Assembly: GCA_964634885.1 (NCBI GenBank)
Contig: CAZWLN010000071.1
Coordinates: 1 to 22,042 of the forward strand
Direction of reading: 5' to 3'
From: DAINRZ01 sp964634885
GTDB taxonomy: Bacteria > Bacteroidota > Ignavibacteria > Kapaibacteriales > UBA2268
DNA: 22,042 nucleotides
Shown: in pieces, positions 1 through 8,317 of the stretch
How the letters are laid out: the number at the start of each line of letters is the position of its first letter
Position numbering within the stretch: the stretch's first letter is position 1
Notes under the pieces: model-generated
Databases searched by the model: none
What the model saw: only the letters and a program-made list of their open reading frames with translations
Told to the model about the DNA's origin: nothing
Translations under genes and position numbers: made by a program

Positions 1-192
1 TTGATGAACTTGACGAACTTTATGAACTGAAGAAGTCGAACCGCCCCCTGCCCCCTCCTTATCCAAGGCGGGGGAAAGACGCACTACGCTTGCTTCTTCT
101 TGCTTTATGAACTTGATGAACTTGACGAACTTTATGAACTGAAGAAGTCGAACCGCCCCCTGCCCCGCCTTATCCAAGGCGGGGAAAGACGC
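1..192. repeat. Direct repeat pair, period 112, containing 9-base units
   Basis: Two nearly identical copies of about 80 bases lie at 1-82 and 113-192. Each opens with 9-base units of the type CTTGATGAA / CTTGACGAA / CTTTATGAA (three units at 1-26, four at 103-138). It continues through a C-rich stretch to a TTATCCAAGGCGGGG segment. The second copy lacks a few bases (CCCCGCC against CCCCCTCC). No reading frame here looks like a gene. The 9-base units recur at 15521-15565 and 21972-21989, and an inverted relative of the C-rich part lies at 10831-10870, so this is a member of a dispersed intergenic family. Confidence 0.85.
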
Positions 193-292
193 TTCGGTTC
201 AGAATTCAGCATTCTTAATTCTACATTCTTCATTAAGAATTCAGAATGTCGTAAGGTAGAGTCCATCTTATGATTATATTCAAAAAATTAAC

Positions 293-300
293 TATTTTTG
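293..300 (+). promoter_or_regulatory. Candidate -7 box (TAnnTTTG type)
   Basis: TATTTTTG fits the Bacteroidota-type -7 consensus TAnnTTTG and lies 27 bases before the glycosyltransferase ATG. No clear -33 TTG is seen at the expected distance. The region is AT-rich, so a chance match is possible. Confidence 0.35.
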
Positions 301-327
301 TTCTTTTAATAATGTAATATTTTTTCG

Positions 328-1089
328 ATGATAAATAGCAAGAAAATAGTTGTGGTGTTGCCTGCCTACAACGCAGAGAATACCCTGGAAGCGACATACA
401 AGGAAATACCCTTCGACATTGTCGATGAAGTCGTACTGGTTGACGACGCCAGCAGGGACGAGACCGTCAGGAAAGCTGAACAACTGGGCATTACCCATGT
501 AATTCGCCACGAGAACAACAAGGGCTACGGCGGCAACCAGAAGTCGTGCTACAAGAAAGCCCTCGAGCTAAACGCAGACATCGTAATCATGGTCCATCCC
601 GATTACCAGTACACACCAAGGCTCATACACTCGATGGCTTACCTCATCGCCAACGATGTTTACCCCGTGGTATTAGGCTCGAGGATTCTCGGCAAGGGAG
701 CCCTTACCGGCGGCATGCCGATATATAAATACATTGCGAACAGGATTCTTACTCTCGCCCAGAACACCCTGATAAACCAGAAACTGTCCGAATACCATAC
801 GGGTTACAGGGCCTTTTCTGCCGACGTGCTGAAAACAATCAACTACGAAGCCAATTCCGACGATTTCGTTTTCGACAACCAGATGCTCTCCCAGATTTTC
901 TTCGCCGGCTTTGAAATCGCAGAGATTACCTGCCCGACGAAATACTTCAGGGAAGCATCCTCCATCAACTTCAGGCGTAGTATGAAATACGGCTTCGGTG
1001 TCCTGAGAGTGTCCCTGACGCACCTGTTGAACAGGATGAAGCTGCTCCGTTCGCCGATATACCTTCAAAAAGCCGACAATACAAAATAA
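328..1089 (+). CDS. Family 2 glycosyltransferase (dolichol-phosphate mannosyltransferase-like)
   Basis: This 253-residue GT-A fold enzyme probably transfers a sugar from a nucleotide donor to a lipid or glycan acceptor on the cytoplasmic face of the membrane. The N-terminus shows the GT2 nucleotide-binding strand VVVLPAYNAENTL (residues 8-20) followed by VLVDDASRD (36-44). In place of the usual DxD motif it has HPDYQY at about 90-95, a form found in a DPM1/GtrB-like subfamily. HTGYRAF (about 156-162) is also typical. No transmembrane tail is present, so it is the soluble form of the family. ATG 328 is the first start in frame and has no clear Shine-Dalgarno sequence. The next gene starts 51 bases downstream on the same strand. 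Donor and acceptor cannot be read from the sequence. Confidence 0.9.
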   Translation: MINSKKIVVVLPAYNAENTLEATYKEIPFDIVDEVVLVDDASRDETVRKAEQLGITHVIRHENNKGYGGNQKSCYKKALELNADIVIMVHPDYQYTPRLIHSMAYLIANDVYPVVLGSRILGKGALTGGMPIYKYIANRILTLAQNTLINQKLSEYHTGYRAFSADVLKTINYEANSDDFVFDNQMLSQIFFAGFEIAEITCPTKYFREASSINFRRSMKYGFGVLRVSLTHLLNRMKLLRSPIYLQKADNTK

Positions 1090-1140
1090 TATTCCGGTAA
1101 TTATGTCATGTATCATATTTAAAAATAACAGGATTAACTG

Positions 1141-2601
1141 ATGAAAAGACAAATGATTTACATTGCTGTACTGCTGACGGCTGTTTGCCTTGCACAATCC
1201 AAAGAGGTAATTGTAACCGGTAAGATAAATCAAGTAATGGCTAAGACCGCGTACCTGAGAGAGATGGACCCCTACGACCCGGCATCGGCAGGCAAGGCCA
1301 TCGATTCGGCTACCATCGACACGAACGGTGTCTTCCTGATCAGCCTCAAACTACAGAAACCGGTCAAATACACCCTGGGTTTCGGCCAGTTCAACGCCAT
1401 TCCCGACCTTTACCTCTGGCCTGACGACAGCTTATACATCGACATTCAGTTCGGCGAACAGACAATGAATTACAATGTCTTCGGCAAAGGTGAAGGCTAC
1501 CTCGCCAACAAGCTCTACACCGATTTCTCTAAGCAGTTTTCAGTAACCCCCGAGCTGGCACAGAAATACCAGCAGGTTTCCCAGAGCGATACCATCGACC
1601 TGCTCATCGATTTCATCAGCTCTCACAAAGACAAACAAATAGATTATATCAATAAATACAGCTCAAAAGTCCCGGAAAACGTCAAAGCCGAATTAATAAT
1701 GAACATTGAATACGACTGGGCTTCCACCGTTCTGAGCAGGCTCATCGAGGAGATGCAGAATCAATACCAGTCAAACGCCATTGTCTGGGACCACAAGCAA
1801 TTTTCAGCTCCCGTCCTCGCCAAAGTGAAGCTCAACAATCCCGACGCAGCAAGGTCAAACGCTTACAGGATATTTCTTGACAGGCACCTGATGATTAACT
1901 TTCTCGAATACTATTTCGGCAAAGCAAAAGAAGGCACTGAATTGTCTGTTAAGGACTCCTACGGATACCTGTTTTCTTCCATCAGGAACCAATACAAGGG
2001 TGTGGCTCTGGACCTGGAGATGTCCAAACTGTTCAATGACCTGTTTGCAGAGATGAAGACCAATGAAGAATACGAATTTGCAAAGGTGGAGTTCCAGAAG
2101 TTCAGGAAAGAAGCAAAGGACAAAGGCTTTTTGCCCCCGATTGAAAAACTCTTCGACACCCAAAGGCCCTTGACGGTGGGAATGGCTGCCCCGGCCTTCT
2201 CACTGCCCGATTCGACCGGAAAAATGATCTCCCTGTCCGACTTCAAAGGCAAGGTTGTTTACATAGATTTCTGGGGCACATGGTGCGGCCCCTGCCGTAA
2301 GGAAATCCCCGCCCTGAAAGAACTGCACACAAAGTTTGAAGCCAACAAAGACGTTGTGTTCATGTCCCTGGCGCTCGAACACGGCGACATGAAAGCGTGG
2401 AAGGATTTCGTCCGTTCACAGGCACTTCACGGTGTGCAGCTCTATGTTGACAGGTCAAACAGGGAAATAAGCCAGAAGTACAGGATTGTTTCCGTCCCCA
2501 CTTTCATGCTGATCGACAAGAACGGCAATATCGCAAACCCAAATGCAAAAAGGCCCAGCGAACCGGGCATTGAGGACGACATTAAAAAACTTTTGCAATA
2601 G
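1141..2601 (+). CDS. Exported TlpA-like thioredoxin with long N-terminal domain
   Basis: This 486-residue protein has a signal peptide (residues 1 to about 20, MKRQMIYIAVLLTAVCLAQS). An N-terminal region resembles the beta-rich DUF4369-type domain of Bacteroidota thiol-disulfide proteins, and a helical middle part follows. The C-terminal thioredoxin domain spans about residues 344-486. The active site is W381-C382-G383-P384-C385 in FWGTWCGPCRKEIP, and the cis-proline region is VSVPTFMLID near 452-461. By family it is a periplasmic disulfide reductant, for example in cytochrome c maturation or a general thiol repair role; the client is unknown. AGGA precedes the ATG by about 7 bases. It runs with the glycosyltransferase and ends 13 bases short of the convergent amylase gene. 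Confidence 0.92.
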   Translation: MKRQMIYIAVLLTAVCLAQSKEVIVTGKINQVMAKTAYLREMDPYDPASAGKAIDSATIDTNGVFLISLKLQKPVKYTLGFGQFNAIPDLYLWPDDSLYIDIQFGEQTMNYNVFGKGEGYLANKLYTDFSKQFSVTPELAQKYQQVSQSDTIDLLIDFISSHKDKQIDYINKYSSKVPENVKAELIMNIEYDWASTVLSRLIEEMQNQYQSNAIVWDHKQFSAPVLAKVKLNNPDAARSNAYRIFLDRHLMINFLEYYFGKAKEGTELSVKDSYGYLFSSIRNQYKGVALDLEMSKLFNDLFAEMKTNEEYEFAKVEFQKFRKEAKDKGFLPPIEKLFDTQRPLTVGMAAPAFSLPDSTGKMISLSDFKGKVVYIDFWGTWCGPCRKEIPALKELHTKFEANKDVVFMSLALEHGDMKAWKDFVRSQALHGVQLYVDRSNREISQKYRIVSVPTFMLIDKNGNIANPNAKRPSEPGIEDDIKKLLQ

Positions 2602-2614
2602 GATAGGCCCGGAC

Positions 2615-4483
2615 CTAAGCATTTTTCTTTAGTATTACAAAACCGGCGGGAGGGACGGTGATCAATACCGCTTTCCCGTTCCGGGCTTCGACCTCGGCAG
2701 TCCTGCCGTCATGATTGAGGTCGGTAGTATAGATGTAACTGAAACAATCTCCTGCACGGTGCAACGACTCGTCAACAGTAACCCAGGCGCTGACCGGCTC
2801 GACGACGTCCGTGTTGATTGCCAGCACAAATTCTTCTTTGTTGAATATTCTCGACCAGGCTATCAGCGTCAGCATCCTCCCGTCAACGATTCTTGGAAAC
2901 CCGAACTGGCTGCCGTTGCCGGAGATGGGACGTAAGTACTGCCTGCCCCTTCTCAGGGCAATATTCGCTTTTCTGATCCGGAGTATTTCCGACAATTCAG
3001 TGTAAACCGGATTCGATTCATCGAAGAAATGCATGTCCATTGTCCGGAAGGAACCGAAATTGCCGCCGAACATACATTCCCTGAGAAAGCTGTCGCTGTT
3101 GCCCTGCCCGTCGAATCCCTGCTCGCTGCCGTAATAGATGCAGGGAATGCCGAGTGTTGTGGCGTTAAGTGCAAGTGCCGCCAGTATCAGCTTGTCGCCG
3201 TCGCCACCAGCGCAAAACCTTGCTTTGTTCTCCTGTTTCCTGACCTGGTCGTGGTCGTCGAGCATGGTTACGACTTTGTTCCGGAACCAGACATGTGAGT
3301 TCTTCTGCACCTGGAGCGAGTTCCGAAACAACGAGAAATATTCTTCGGGATTACGGTAACCCTTAACCATATACTCGAGCTTGTCGGGGACGTCGTCGAT
3401 GCCTAAGGCGGCGTCGATGCCCGTACGTTCGACGGTAAGGCATGCATTGTCCCTACCCCCGGTTATTTCACCAATCAGATAGAAGTTTTCTTTGCCAAGG
3501 CTCAGTGCAAATTCCTTGACGGCAGTAGTAAAGTAGCGTGTACCGCCCTGGGACATATGTTTGACGGTATCGATCCTGAAGCCGTCGATGTCGGCAGCAG
3601 CAATCCAGTACTTATATATCTCGCAAAGAGCGGTCAGTGAAGGTTTGGGACTGAAGTAGTCAATGTTCTGAAGGTCGATGTCCCCGTGATCGATGTCCTT
3701 CAGGCTGAAGAAGTCCCCCTCCAGGAACTCAGGGTAATTGTCCCAGTTGCAGATGTAGCCTTTGCGCGAGAACGTCTCGGGGTTCTGAAGTTCAAGTGGC
3801 CAGACAGCGCCGTCGGGATGGGCTTCGGGAAAACGGTTAAGGTCAACAGGCCCGAACGGCAGCGATGCAATTCCGTTTTTGTCCCTGAAGCCTGCAACTT
3901 CGTAAGGACGGCCGTCCCAGCGCGGGTCCATACGGATGTTTCCACCGGCGTCTTGAACGGGATACCTGTCGGCACGGTAGGAGAAGACATCTGCACAATG
4001 ATTGAAAATTATATCCATAATCACATATATGCCATTTTTATGAGCCGTATCCACAAGTGCCTGCAGATCGGCAAGGGTACCGAAATGGGGGTCAATTTCC
4101 AGGAAGTCCTGAATCCCGTAACCATGATAGGACTGTTCCCACGGTGCCTGCTTCAGTACAGGGCTTACCCAGATGGCCGTAATACCCAGCCTCTTAAGAT
4201 AGCCCAATTTTGTAACTAATCCTTTCAGGTTGCCGCCTTTCCACCCTCCTCCGTTCTTCTGCCAGAGCGGATTGTTGCCTTTGGCTGAATTGTAGAAAGC
4301 CGGCGTCCCTCCTGAGTTTACAGGGTTGCCGTCATTGTCGGAGTAACCGTTTTCGTTCCCGTCGGAGAACCTGTCCACCATGAGGAAATAGAGTACCTGG
4401 TCTTCCCAGGCTGCCGGAGAAGGGAAATAGTCCCTGTTGCAAAGAGTCTTGAAGTCTATTTCTGTTAATGATCTGTAACCCAT
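2615..4483 (-). CDS. GH13 alpha-amylase family glycosidase
   Basis: This 622-residue (beta/alpha)8-barrel enzyme acts on alpha-1,4/1,6-glucans or maltooligosaccharides. All four classical GH13 regions are visible: DIIFNH (157-162), GFRIDTVKH (301-309, nucleophile D305), LIGEITGG with acid/base E339, and LDDHDQ (408-413) with the third carboxylate D412. The entry motif LYFLMVDRFSDG (31-42) is the usual first barrel strand. A beta-sandwich C-terminal domain of about 90 residues follows the barrel. No signal peptide is present, so it is probably cytoplasmic. The start is fixed by AGGAG six bases upstream (4490-4494). It shares its strand with the hydrolase at 4626-5690 (142-base gap). Exact specificity (amylase, maltogenic or cyclomaltodextrinase-like) cannot be told. 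Confidence 0.95.
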   Translation of the reverse strand: MGYRSLTEIDFKTLCNRDYFPSPAAWEDQVLYFLMVDRFSDGNENGYSDNDGNPVNSGGTPAFYNSAKGNNPLWQKNGGGWKGGNLKGLVTKLGYLKRLGITAIWVSPVLKQAPWEQSYHGYGIQDFLEIDPHFGTLADLQALVDTAHKNGIYVIMDIIFNHCADVFSYRADRYPVQDAGGNIRMDPRWDGRPYEVAGFRDKNGIASLPFGPVDLNRFPEAHPDGAVWPLELQNPETFSRKGYICNWDNYPEFLEGDFFSLKDIDHGDIDLQNIDYFSPKPSLTALCEIYKYWIAAADIDGFRIDTVKHMSQGGTRYFTTAVKEFALSLGKENFYLIGEITGGRDNACLTVERTGIDAALGIDDVPDKLEYMVKGYRNPEEYFSLFRNSLQVQKNSHVWFRNKVVTMLDDHDQVRKQENKARFCAGGDGDKLILAALALNATTLGIPCIYYGSEQGFDGQGNSDSFLRECMFGGNFGSFRTMDMHFFDESNPVYTELSEILRIRKANIALRRGRQYLRPISGNGSQFGFPRIVDGRMLTLIAWSRIFNKEEFVLAINTDVVEPVSAWVTVDESLHRAGDCFSYIYTTDLNHDGRTAEVEARNGKAVLITVPPAGFVILKKNA

Positions 4484-4489
4484 AATATA

Positions 4490-4494
4490 CTCCT
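4490..4494 (-). promoter_or_regulatory. Shine-Dalgarno for the GH13 gene
   Basis: AGGAG on the minus strand with a six-base spacer to ATG 4483 supports this start. Confidence 0.7.
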
Positions 4495-4591
4495 GTTAAT
4501 TAAGGTACAATTATTAATGAAATATCCCTATCCTCAGCAAGTCGTTCATTCAACATTAGCAATTACGTTCTTAAAACTGAAATATTTCAAG

Positions 4592-4610
4592 GGCGGCAGC
4601 AGGCGCCGCC
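4592..4610 (-). terminator. GC-rich hairpin downstream of the hydrolase gene, weak terminator candidate
   Basis: GGCGGC (4592-4597) pairs with GCCGCC (4605-4610). It lies 16 bases downstream of the hydrolase stop on the minus strand. Only a scattered T-rich stretch follows, so intrinsic termination is uncertain. Confidence 0.3.
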
Positions 4611-4625
4611 GGCCTTTTCCTCTCA

Positions 4626-5690
4626 TCAGCCGCCAGGCGTATAGGCTGCTTTTGTAAGATCTTCGGGTGTTTTGGCCGGCCGTGGAGGGCCCAGGTGGGC
4701 GGCAAGGAACTTGTAAATCTTCAGCCTGATTTGCCTTGCATTCTTAATATCGATCCTGTCGAAGGAATGGCCACCGGGCGCATCCTTGAAAACCTCGTAA
4801 TCAAAGTCCTTGCCCTCAGCCTTGAGAGCCTGTATCAGGTGTTCCACTTCGATATAATATACATCGTCGTCATTAGTATTGGTATGAATCAGCAGCGGTG
4901 TTTTCAGTTTTGACACGTTCCACACGGGCGAGCGTTTCTTGTATTCTTCCAGGTCCTGTTGTGGAGTCTTCCCGATGTGCCATGCAGCGGAGAATTCGCC
5001 GCGGTATTCGTCGTCATAATAGCCCATCCGCATTACGAGGTCGGAAACAGGTACACCGGCGAAAACTGCCTTGTATTCATCAGGATGATTGAAGGCTGCC
5101 ATCAGCGCAATCAATCCGCCGTGGCTCCAGCCGATCATACCCACCCTGCTCCCGTCAACAAAGTCGTAGTTTTCGATCATATACTCCCTGGCGCCGTCGC
5201 AATCTTCCACTTCTAGCCCGCCGTAATCAATTGTTTTGTAGAAAGCTTCGCCGTATCCGGTACTTCCCCGGAACTCCGGGGCTGCTACTACATAGCCCTG
5301 GTAAACAAGCTCCCTGATGATATGAGTATAGTAAGTGTCGAAGTTGGCGTGTACACCGCCGTGTGGCAGTATGAGCAGGGGATAGTCCTTCGACTGGTCT
5401 ATATTCTTCGGGAGGAAGACATAGCACCAGAACTTCAAAGGGTTGGCCGCACCCATCAGCTTTGGGTTGGGTACGTTGGCTTTCGGCGGCCCTGTGATAT
5501 ACACTTTATCAATGAAAGCAATATCGCCTGCCCGCTCAAACCAGAGCAGGTCGTCAACCTTCTTCTCGATTGCGTCGAGGCGGTGCTGCAATGAGGCTTC
5601 GACTTTAGCGGCGCCGGCCTTCAGGCTGTCCTGGCTGTAAAGAGGAAGCGCCGTGGCCATCGCCAATAACAAGTAAATAATTTTCTTCAT
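4626..5690 (-). CDS. Exported S9-type (prolyl oligopeptidase-like) alpha/beta hydrolase
   Basis: This 354-residue protein has a signal peptide (residues 1-20, MKKIIYLLLAMATALPLYSQ) and then a single alpha/beta-hydrolase domain. The nucleophile is S189 in GWSHGG (187-192), the acid is probably in NTNDDDVY (271-278), and the histidine is H308 in GGHSF. LPHGG (108-112) and PEFRGSTGYGEAF (138-150) are typical of the oxyanion region of S9 peptidases. The beta-propeller that normally precedes the S9 catalytic domain is absent, so it is a stand-alone catalytic domain and may be a peptidase or an esterase. AAGGAA sits about six bases before the ATG. It acts outside the cytoplasm. Confidence 0.9.
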   Translation of the reverse strand: MKKIIYLLLAMATALPLYSQDSLKAGAAKVEASLQHRLDAIEKKVDDLLWFERAGDIAFIDKVYITGPPKANVPNPKLMGAANPLKFWCYVFLPKNIDQSKDYPLLILPHGGVHANFDTYYTHIIRELVYQGYVVAAPEFRGSTGYGEAFYKTIDYGGLEVEDCDGAREYMIENYDFVDGSRVGMIGWSHGGLIALMAAFNHPDEYKAVFAGVPVSDLVMRMGYYDDEYRGEFSAAWHIGKTPQQDLEEYKKRSPVWNVSKLKTPLLIHTNTNDDDVYYIEVEHLIQALKAEGKDFDYEVFKDAPGGHSFDRIDIKNARQIRLKIYKFLAAHLGPPRPAKTPEDLTKAAYTPGG

Positions 5691-5713
5691 AGTCTATTCC
5701 TTATTATTTTTTT

Positions 5714-5721
5714 CAAATTTA
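5714..5721 (-). promoter_or_regulatory. Candidate -7 box for the hydrolase gene
   Basis: TAAATTTG on the minus strand matches TAnnTTTG, 23 bases before ATG 5690. I see no convincing -33 element. Confidence 0.4.
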
Positions 5722-6037
5722 GTATATAATTTCCCGGAAATGAAAGAATTCCATGAAATAATGTCAAATCTTTGCAAAATACCCGTACTTTTTTTCATGA
5801 TTTCAATAATGCCAGGCAAACTATTATATATCATAATGTTACAAATAGTACAATTATCATTAGTGGTATATCAAACAGTACCCTTGAATATCATCTAAAA
5901 CACGCTAATATAAGCACATAGGCTGCCATTTCAACCCTCGACGTCTTTTAAATGGAAAGTCTGTAAAACAGCCCCGATAAAAATTTTTATTATTGCACAA
6001 GTTATTCATTTTTCATAAATTTCAAGTTCGAAGAATA

Positions 6038-6045
6038 TAATTTTG
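6038..6045 (+). promoter_or_regulatory. Candidate -7 box for the T9SS cargo gene
   Basis: TAATTTTG matches TAnnTTTG about 100 bases before ATG 6146, which would give a long 5' leader. No -33 TTG is at the expected spacing. Confidence 0.3.
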
Positions 6046-6145
6046 AAAATATATTGTAACAATATTGACATTTATGTGTCATTAGATATTGGAAAATTGA
6101 AAATTTAAAATTGTTTTTTTACACAATAAAGGTGGGAGTGTATAT

Positions 6146-8161
6146 ATGAAACGTTCAGTACTACTATTAACAGTAGCCTTGATATTTGGTTTAACCCTCA
6201 GCTCGGTGTCACATGCTGCCGACAAACCGGTTCAATCCAAAGCGGCTGATTTCAGCAAGTTATTAATGAATCCTAAGTACATTGATAATATGATCGTCGA
6301 TCCTAAGCTGGATAAAAACAACACACAGGCATTTGCAAAGAAAATGAATATTGCAGGTATCGCCATGAATCCCTACGCAGCACATGCCAATTCATCTATC
6401 TCCGGCATCATCTGGGAACCATACACCGGCGCCATATTCATTCCGATCAATGAATATACTATCGAAGGTAACAAATATACAAAAGCATCTCAGTCATACC
6501 TTTATACATTAGATAAAGGTCAAACATGGGATACGGTTGTCGTTTTCAACGAAGACGATTATATGTGCGTATCAGTTTCGATGGCTGTTTTCAACCCGAA
6601 AAAATCGACTAATATCAATGATTTAAAGATGTACCTCAATTCAGGTATGTTAATCAAAGGCGCGACGAGTTTTGCCTGGCAGAACGGCCTTCTTTCCAAT
6701 AACAGCAGCGGTACATGGGACCCAGTAGAAATGACCGGCCCTTCAAGTTCCTATTACTGGAACGGCACCGCTATGAGGACCTATGAGGGTTCACTCGGTA
6801 CTTATTTCGCATGTGCAGATATGCCCATTGCCAAATCGACCTCCATCCCCTACGGCTCTTACGGTGTATTCACATACGATGTCTCCGATAATACGGTTGC
6901 AACCAACCAACTCATCCCGTCGATGCCCTCAACGGCTTTCAAAGCCGCCTCTGACATCAGCAGGTCATATAACGCGCCTATGTTTACAGATTTTGATGCT
7001 AACGGCAAATTATACGGAGTCGTTAACAACATTCTTGCTACCGAAGCCGAAGAATCCTATCTCAGAACATTAATGGTTGTTACTTCTGACGACTTAGGCG
7101 CCACATGGTCCGAATTCAATAAAGCCCCGGCTTCCTTGCTTGAAGACTTCCGCACGACTCAGGGCTATACCAATGGCAGCGTTGACGCACCCTACGGTGT
7201 AAATGCTTTTATTGTAACCGGCCCCAATGAATACAGCTATGCACAGAGGATAATTCTTGGCGAACCCTATGGTGACGGTTGGCGTGTACACAAAACATAT
7301 CTTGTCGAATTTAATTACAGGAACGGCTCCTGGACCCTCGACCCGGTAGCAGAGATCAGCAGGGCCGCAATGTTTACCGAGTCCGATGTTTTAATACCCG
7401 ATAACACTGACAGCTCCGTTTACAAATGGGACTTTTTGACAACCGGAAGCGAAATCCAGTACGCAAGGACTGCCGACGGTCAGAACATCATACTGAAATG
7501 GATCGATCCTTCTTTCAACGTTCTTGTCGATCCTCCGTATATTGTTTCCTACTCCACCGGTGAAAACACAGAAGATTATATGACAATGGATACTAATTGG
7601 TACACTACCGACGTATTTATGACCTCACGCCCCGTTTCATCGACAAAATACGGTGAAGTTTTCAACGTTACCAATGACACTACTTACGATAAATGTACAT
7701 GGATACCTCCGGTTGTACCGAGCCTTACAGAAATTCCAATCCTCAGGTATCATACTCCATACTTTACAGGTGGTTCATTGAAAGCTGCGCACCGCAGGAT
7801 TGCCGAAGCTATCTTTGACTGCCCCCAGTTCATTGAATTCGGCTATGTTGACGCTACAAAAAATGTAGATGCTGTAATTGATTACGATCAGGATCAGGTC
7901 AGCACCATAAAAACTCTTGCTTACCCCAACCCGGCAGTAGGCATAACAGAGTTACTCTTTACCGTAACAAACCCCGGCAATGTTAAGATCGAACTTTTCA
8001 ACTCACTTGGACAATCGATGGGCATGCTCTTCGACAACTTCCAGGAAGTAGGCAAACACGTAATTAACATCGACGCTGCAAACTATCCGGCAGGCTCATA
8101 CTACTTCACAGTTACAACAGCCAACGGAAGAAACACCGGCAAATTCAACATCGTAAGATAA
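6146..8161 (+). CDS. T9SS-secreted protein with Asp-box (sialidase-like) motifs
   Basis: This 671-residue protein has a signal peptide (1 to about 25, ending SVSHAA). Its C-terminal domain (about 585-671) is of the Por secretion type A kind: LAYPNPAVG, then VKIELFNSLGQ, then YPAGSYYFTV and a terminal GKFNIVR. By family the C-terminal domain directs export through the type IX system and is usually cleaved, sometimes with attachment to A-LPS. Two Asp-box/BNR-like motifs, LDKGQTW (about 122-128) and SDDLGATW (about 314-321), suggest a beta-propeller like sialidases or exo-beta-propeller proteins. Sialidase catalytic residues were not identified, so the activity is unknown. GGTGGGAG precedes the ATG. 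It is monocistronic, with a strong terminator 26 bases after the stop. Confidence 0.88.
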   Translation: MKRSVLLLTVALIFGLTLSSVSHAADKPVQSKAADFSKLLMNPKYIDNMIVDPKLDKNNTQAFAKKMNIAGIAMNPYAAHANSSISGIIWEPYTGAIFIPINEYTIEGNKYTKASQSYLYTLDKGQTWDTVVVFNEDDYMCVSVSMAVFNPKKSTNINDLKMYLNSGMLIKGATSFAWQNGLLSNNSSGTWDPVEMTGPSSSYYWNGTAMRTYEGSLGTYFACADMPIAKSTSIPYGSYGVFTYDVSDNTVATNQLIPSMPSTAFKAASDISRSYNAPMFTDFDANGKLYGVVNNILATEAEESYLRTLMVVTSDDLGATWSEFNKAPASLLEDFRTTQGYTNGSVDAPYGVNAFIVTGPNEYSYAQRIILGEPYGDGWRVHKTYLVEFNYRNGSWTLDPVAEISRAAMFTESDVLIPDNTDSSVYKWDFLTTGSEIQYARTADGQNIILKWIDPSFNVLVDPPYIVSYSTGENTEDYMTMDTNWYTTDVFMTSRPVSSTKYGEVFNVTNDTTYDKCTWIPPVVPSLTEIPILRYHTPYFTGGSLKAAHRRIAEAIFDCPQFIEFGYVDATKNVDAVIDYDQDQVSTIKTLAYPNPAVGITELLFTVTNPGNVKIELFNSLGQSMGMLFDNFQEVGKHVINIDAANYPAGSYYFTVTTANGRNTGKFNIVR

Positions 8162-8186
8162 TTCTTTACGGTCAATAGAATAGCTT

Positions 8187-8227
8187 AAAAAGCTGCTCCC
8201 TGGAAAAAGGGGGCAGCTTTTTTTTTA
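8187..8227 (+). terminator. Intrinsic terminator after the T9SS cargo gene
   Basis: The arm at 8187-8200 pairs with 8209-8222 (one G-T wobble) around an eight-base A-rich loop. A run of T follows directly. Confidence 0.9.
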
Positions 8228-8303
8228 TTAAAAATAAGAAATCAGTAAAATTTCTCTAAAAATGGCATAAGTTTTTCTAATCATAACCGATAATGAGAAA
8301 TAT

Positions 8304-8309
8304 GGAGGA
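8304..8309 (+). promoter_or_regulatory. Shine-Dalgarno fixing the TTG start of motB; carries two GGA triplets
   Basis: GGAGGA lies eight bases before TTG 8318. The TAG codon directly before the TTG rules out a longer reading frame, so the TTG start is required for a full-length MotB. The GGA-GGA pair is also the kind of core CsrA recognises in leaders, which is inference only. Confidence 0.75.
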
Positions 8310-8317
8310 AAATATAG

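Larger units (their letters stand above)
1..327. other. Gene-free repeat-rich stretch before the glycosyltransferase
   Basis: This holds the 112-base-period repeat (1-192), then an AT-rich piece at 193-243 with several GAATTC/ATTCTTAATTC-like words. It also holds a half copy of the AGGTGGAGTCCATCT motif at 254-268 (one mismatch) and a candidate promoter just before the first gene. I see no coding sequence. Confidence 0.7.
5691..6145. other. AT-rich gap between divergent genes, no gene seen
   Basis: These 455 bases lie between the hydrolase start (minus) and the T9SS cargo start (plus), so they should hold both promoters. Besides the two TAnnTTTG boxes there is TTGACA at 6065-6070 with a poor TATTGG 16 bases later. 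I see no open frame, tRNA or clear riboswitch. Confidence 0.6.

Noticed and set aside
673..1233. 186-codon minus-strand frame spanning the end of the glycosyltransferase and the start of the thioredoxin gene
   Set aside because: It overlaps two convincing genes and shows no domain.
3686..4219. 177-codon plus-strand frame inside the GH13 gene
   Set aside because: The minus-strand frame has all four GH13 motifs, and this one has no recognisable domain.
6065..6092. TTGACA-N16-TATTGG as a sigma-70 promoter
   Set aside because: The -10 match is poor and the lineage probably uses a different consensus; noted in the gap entry only.
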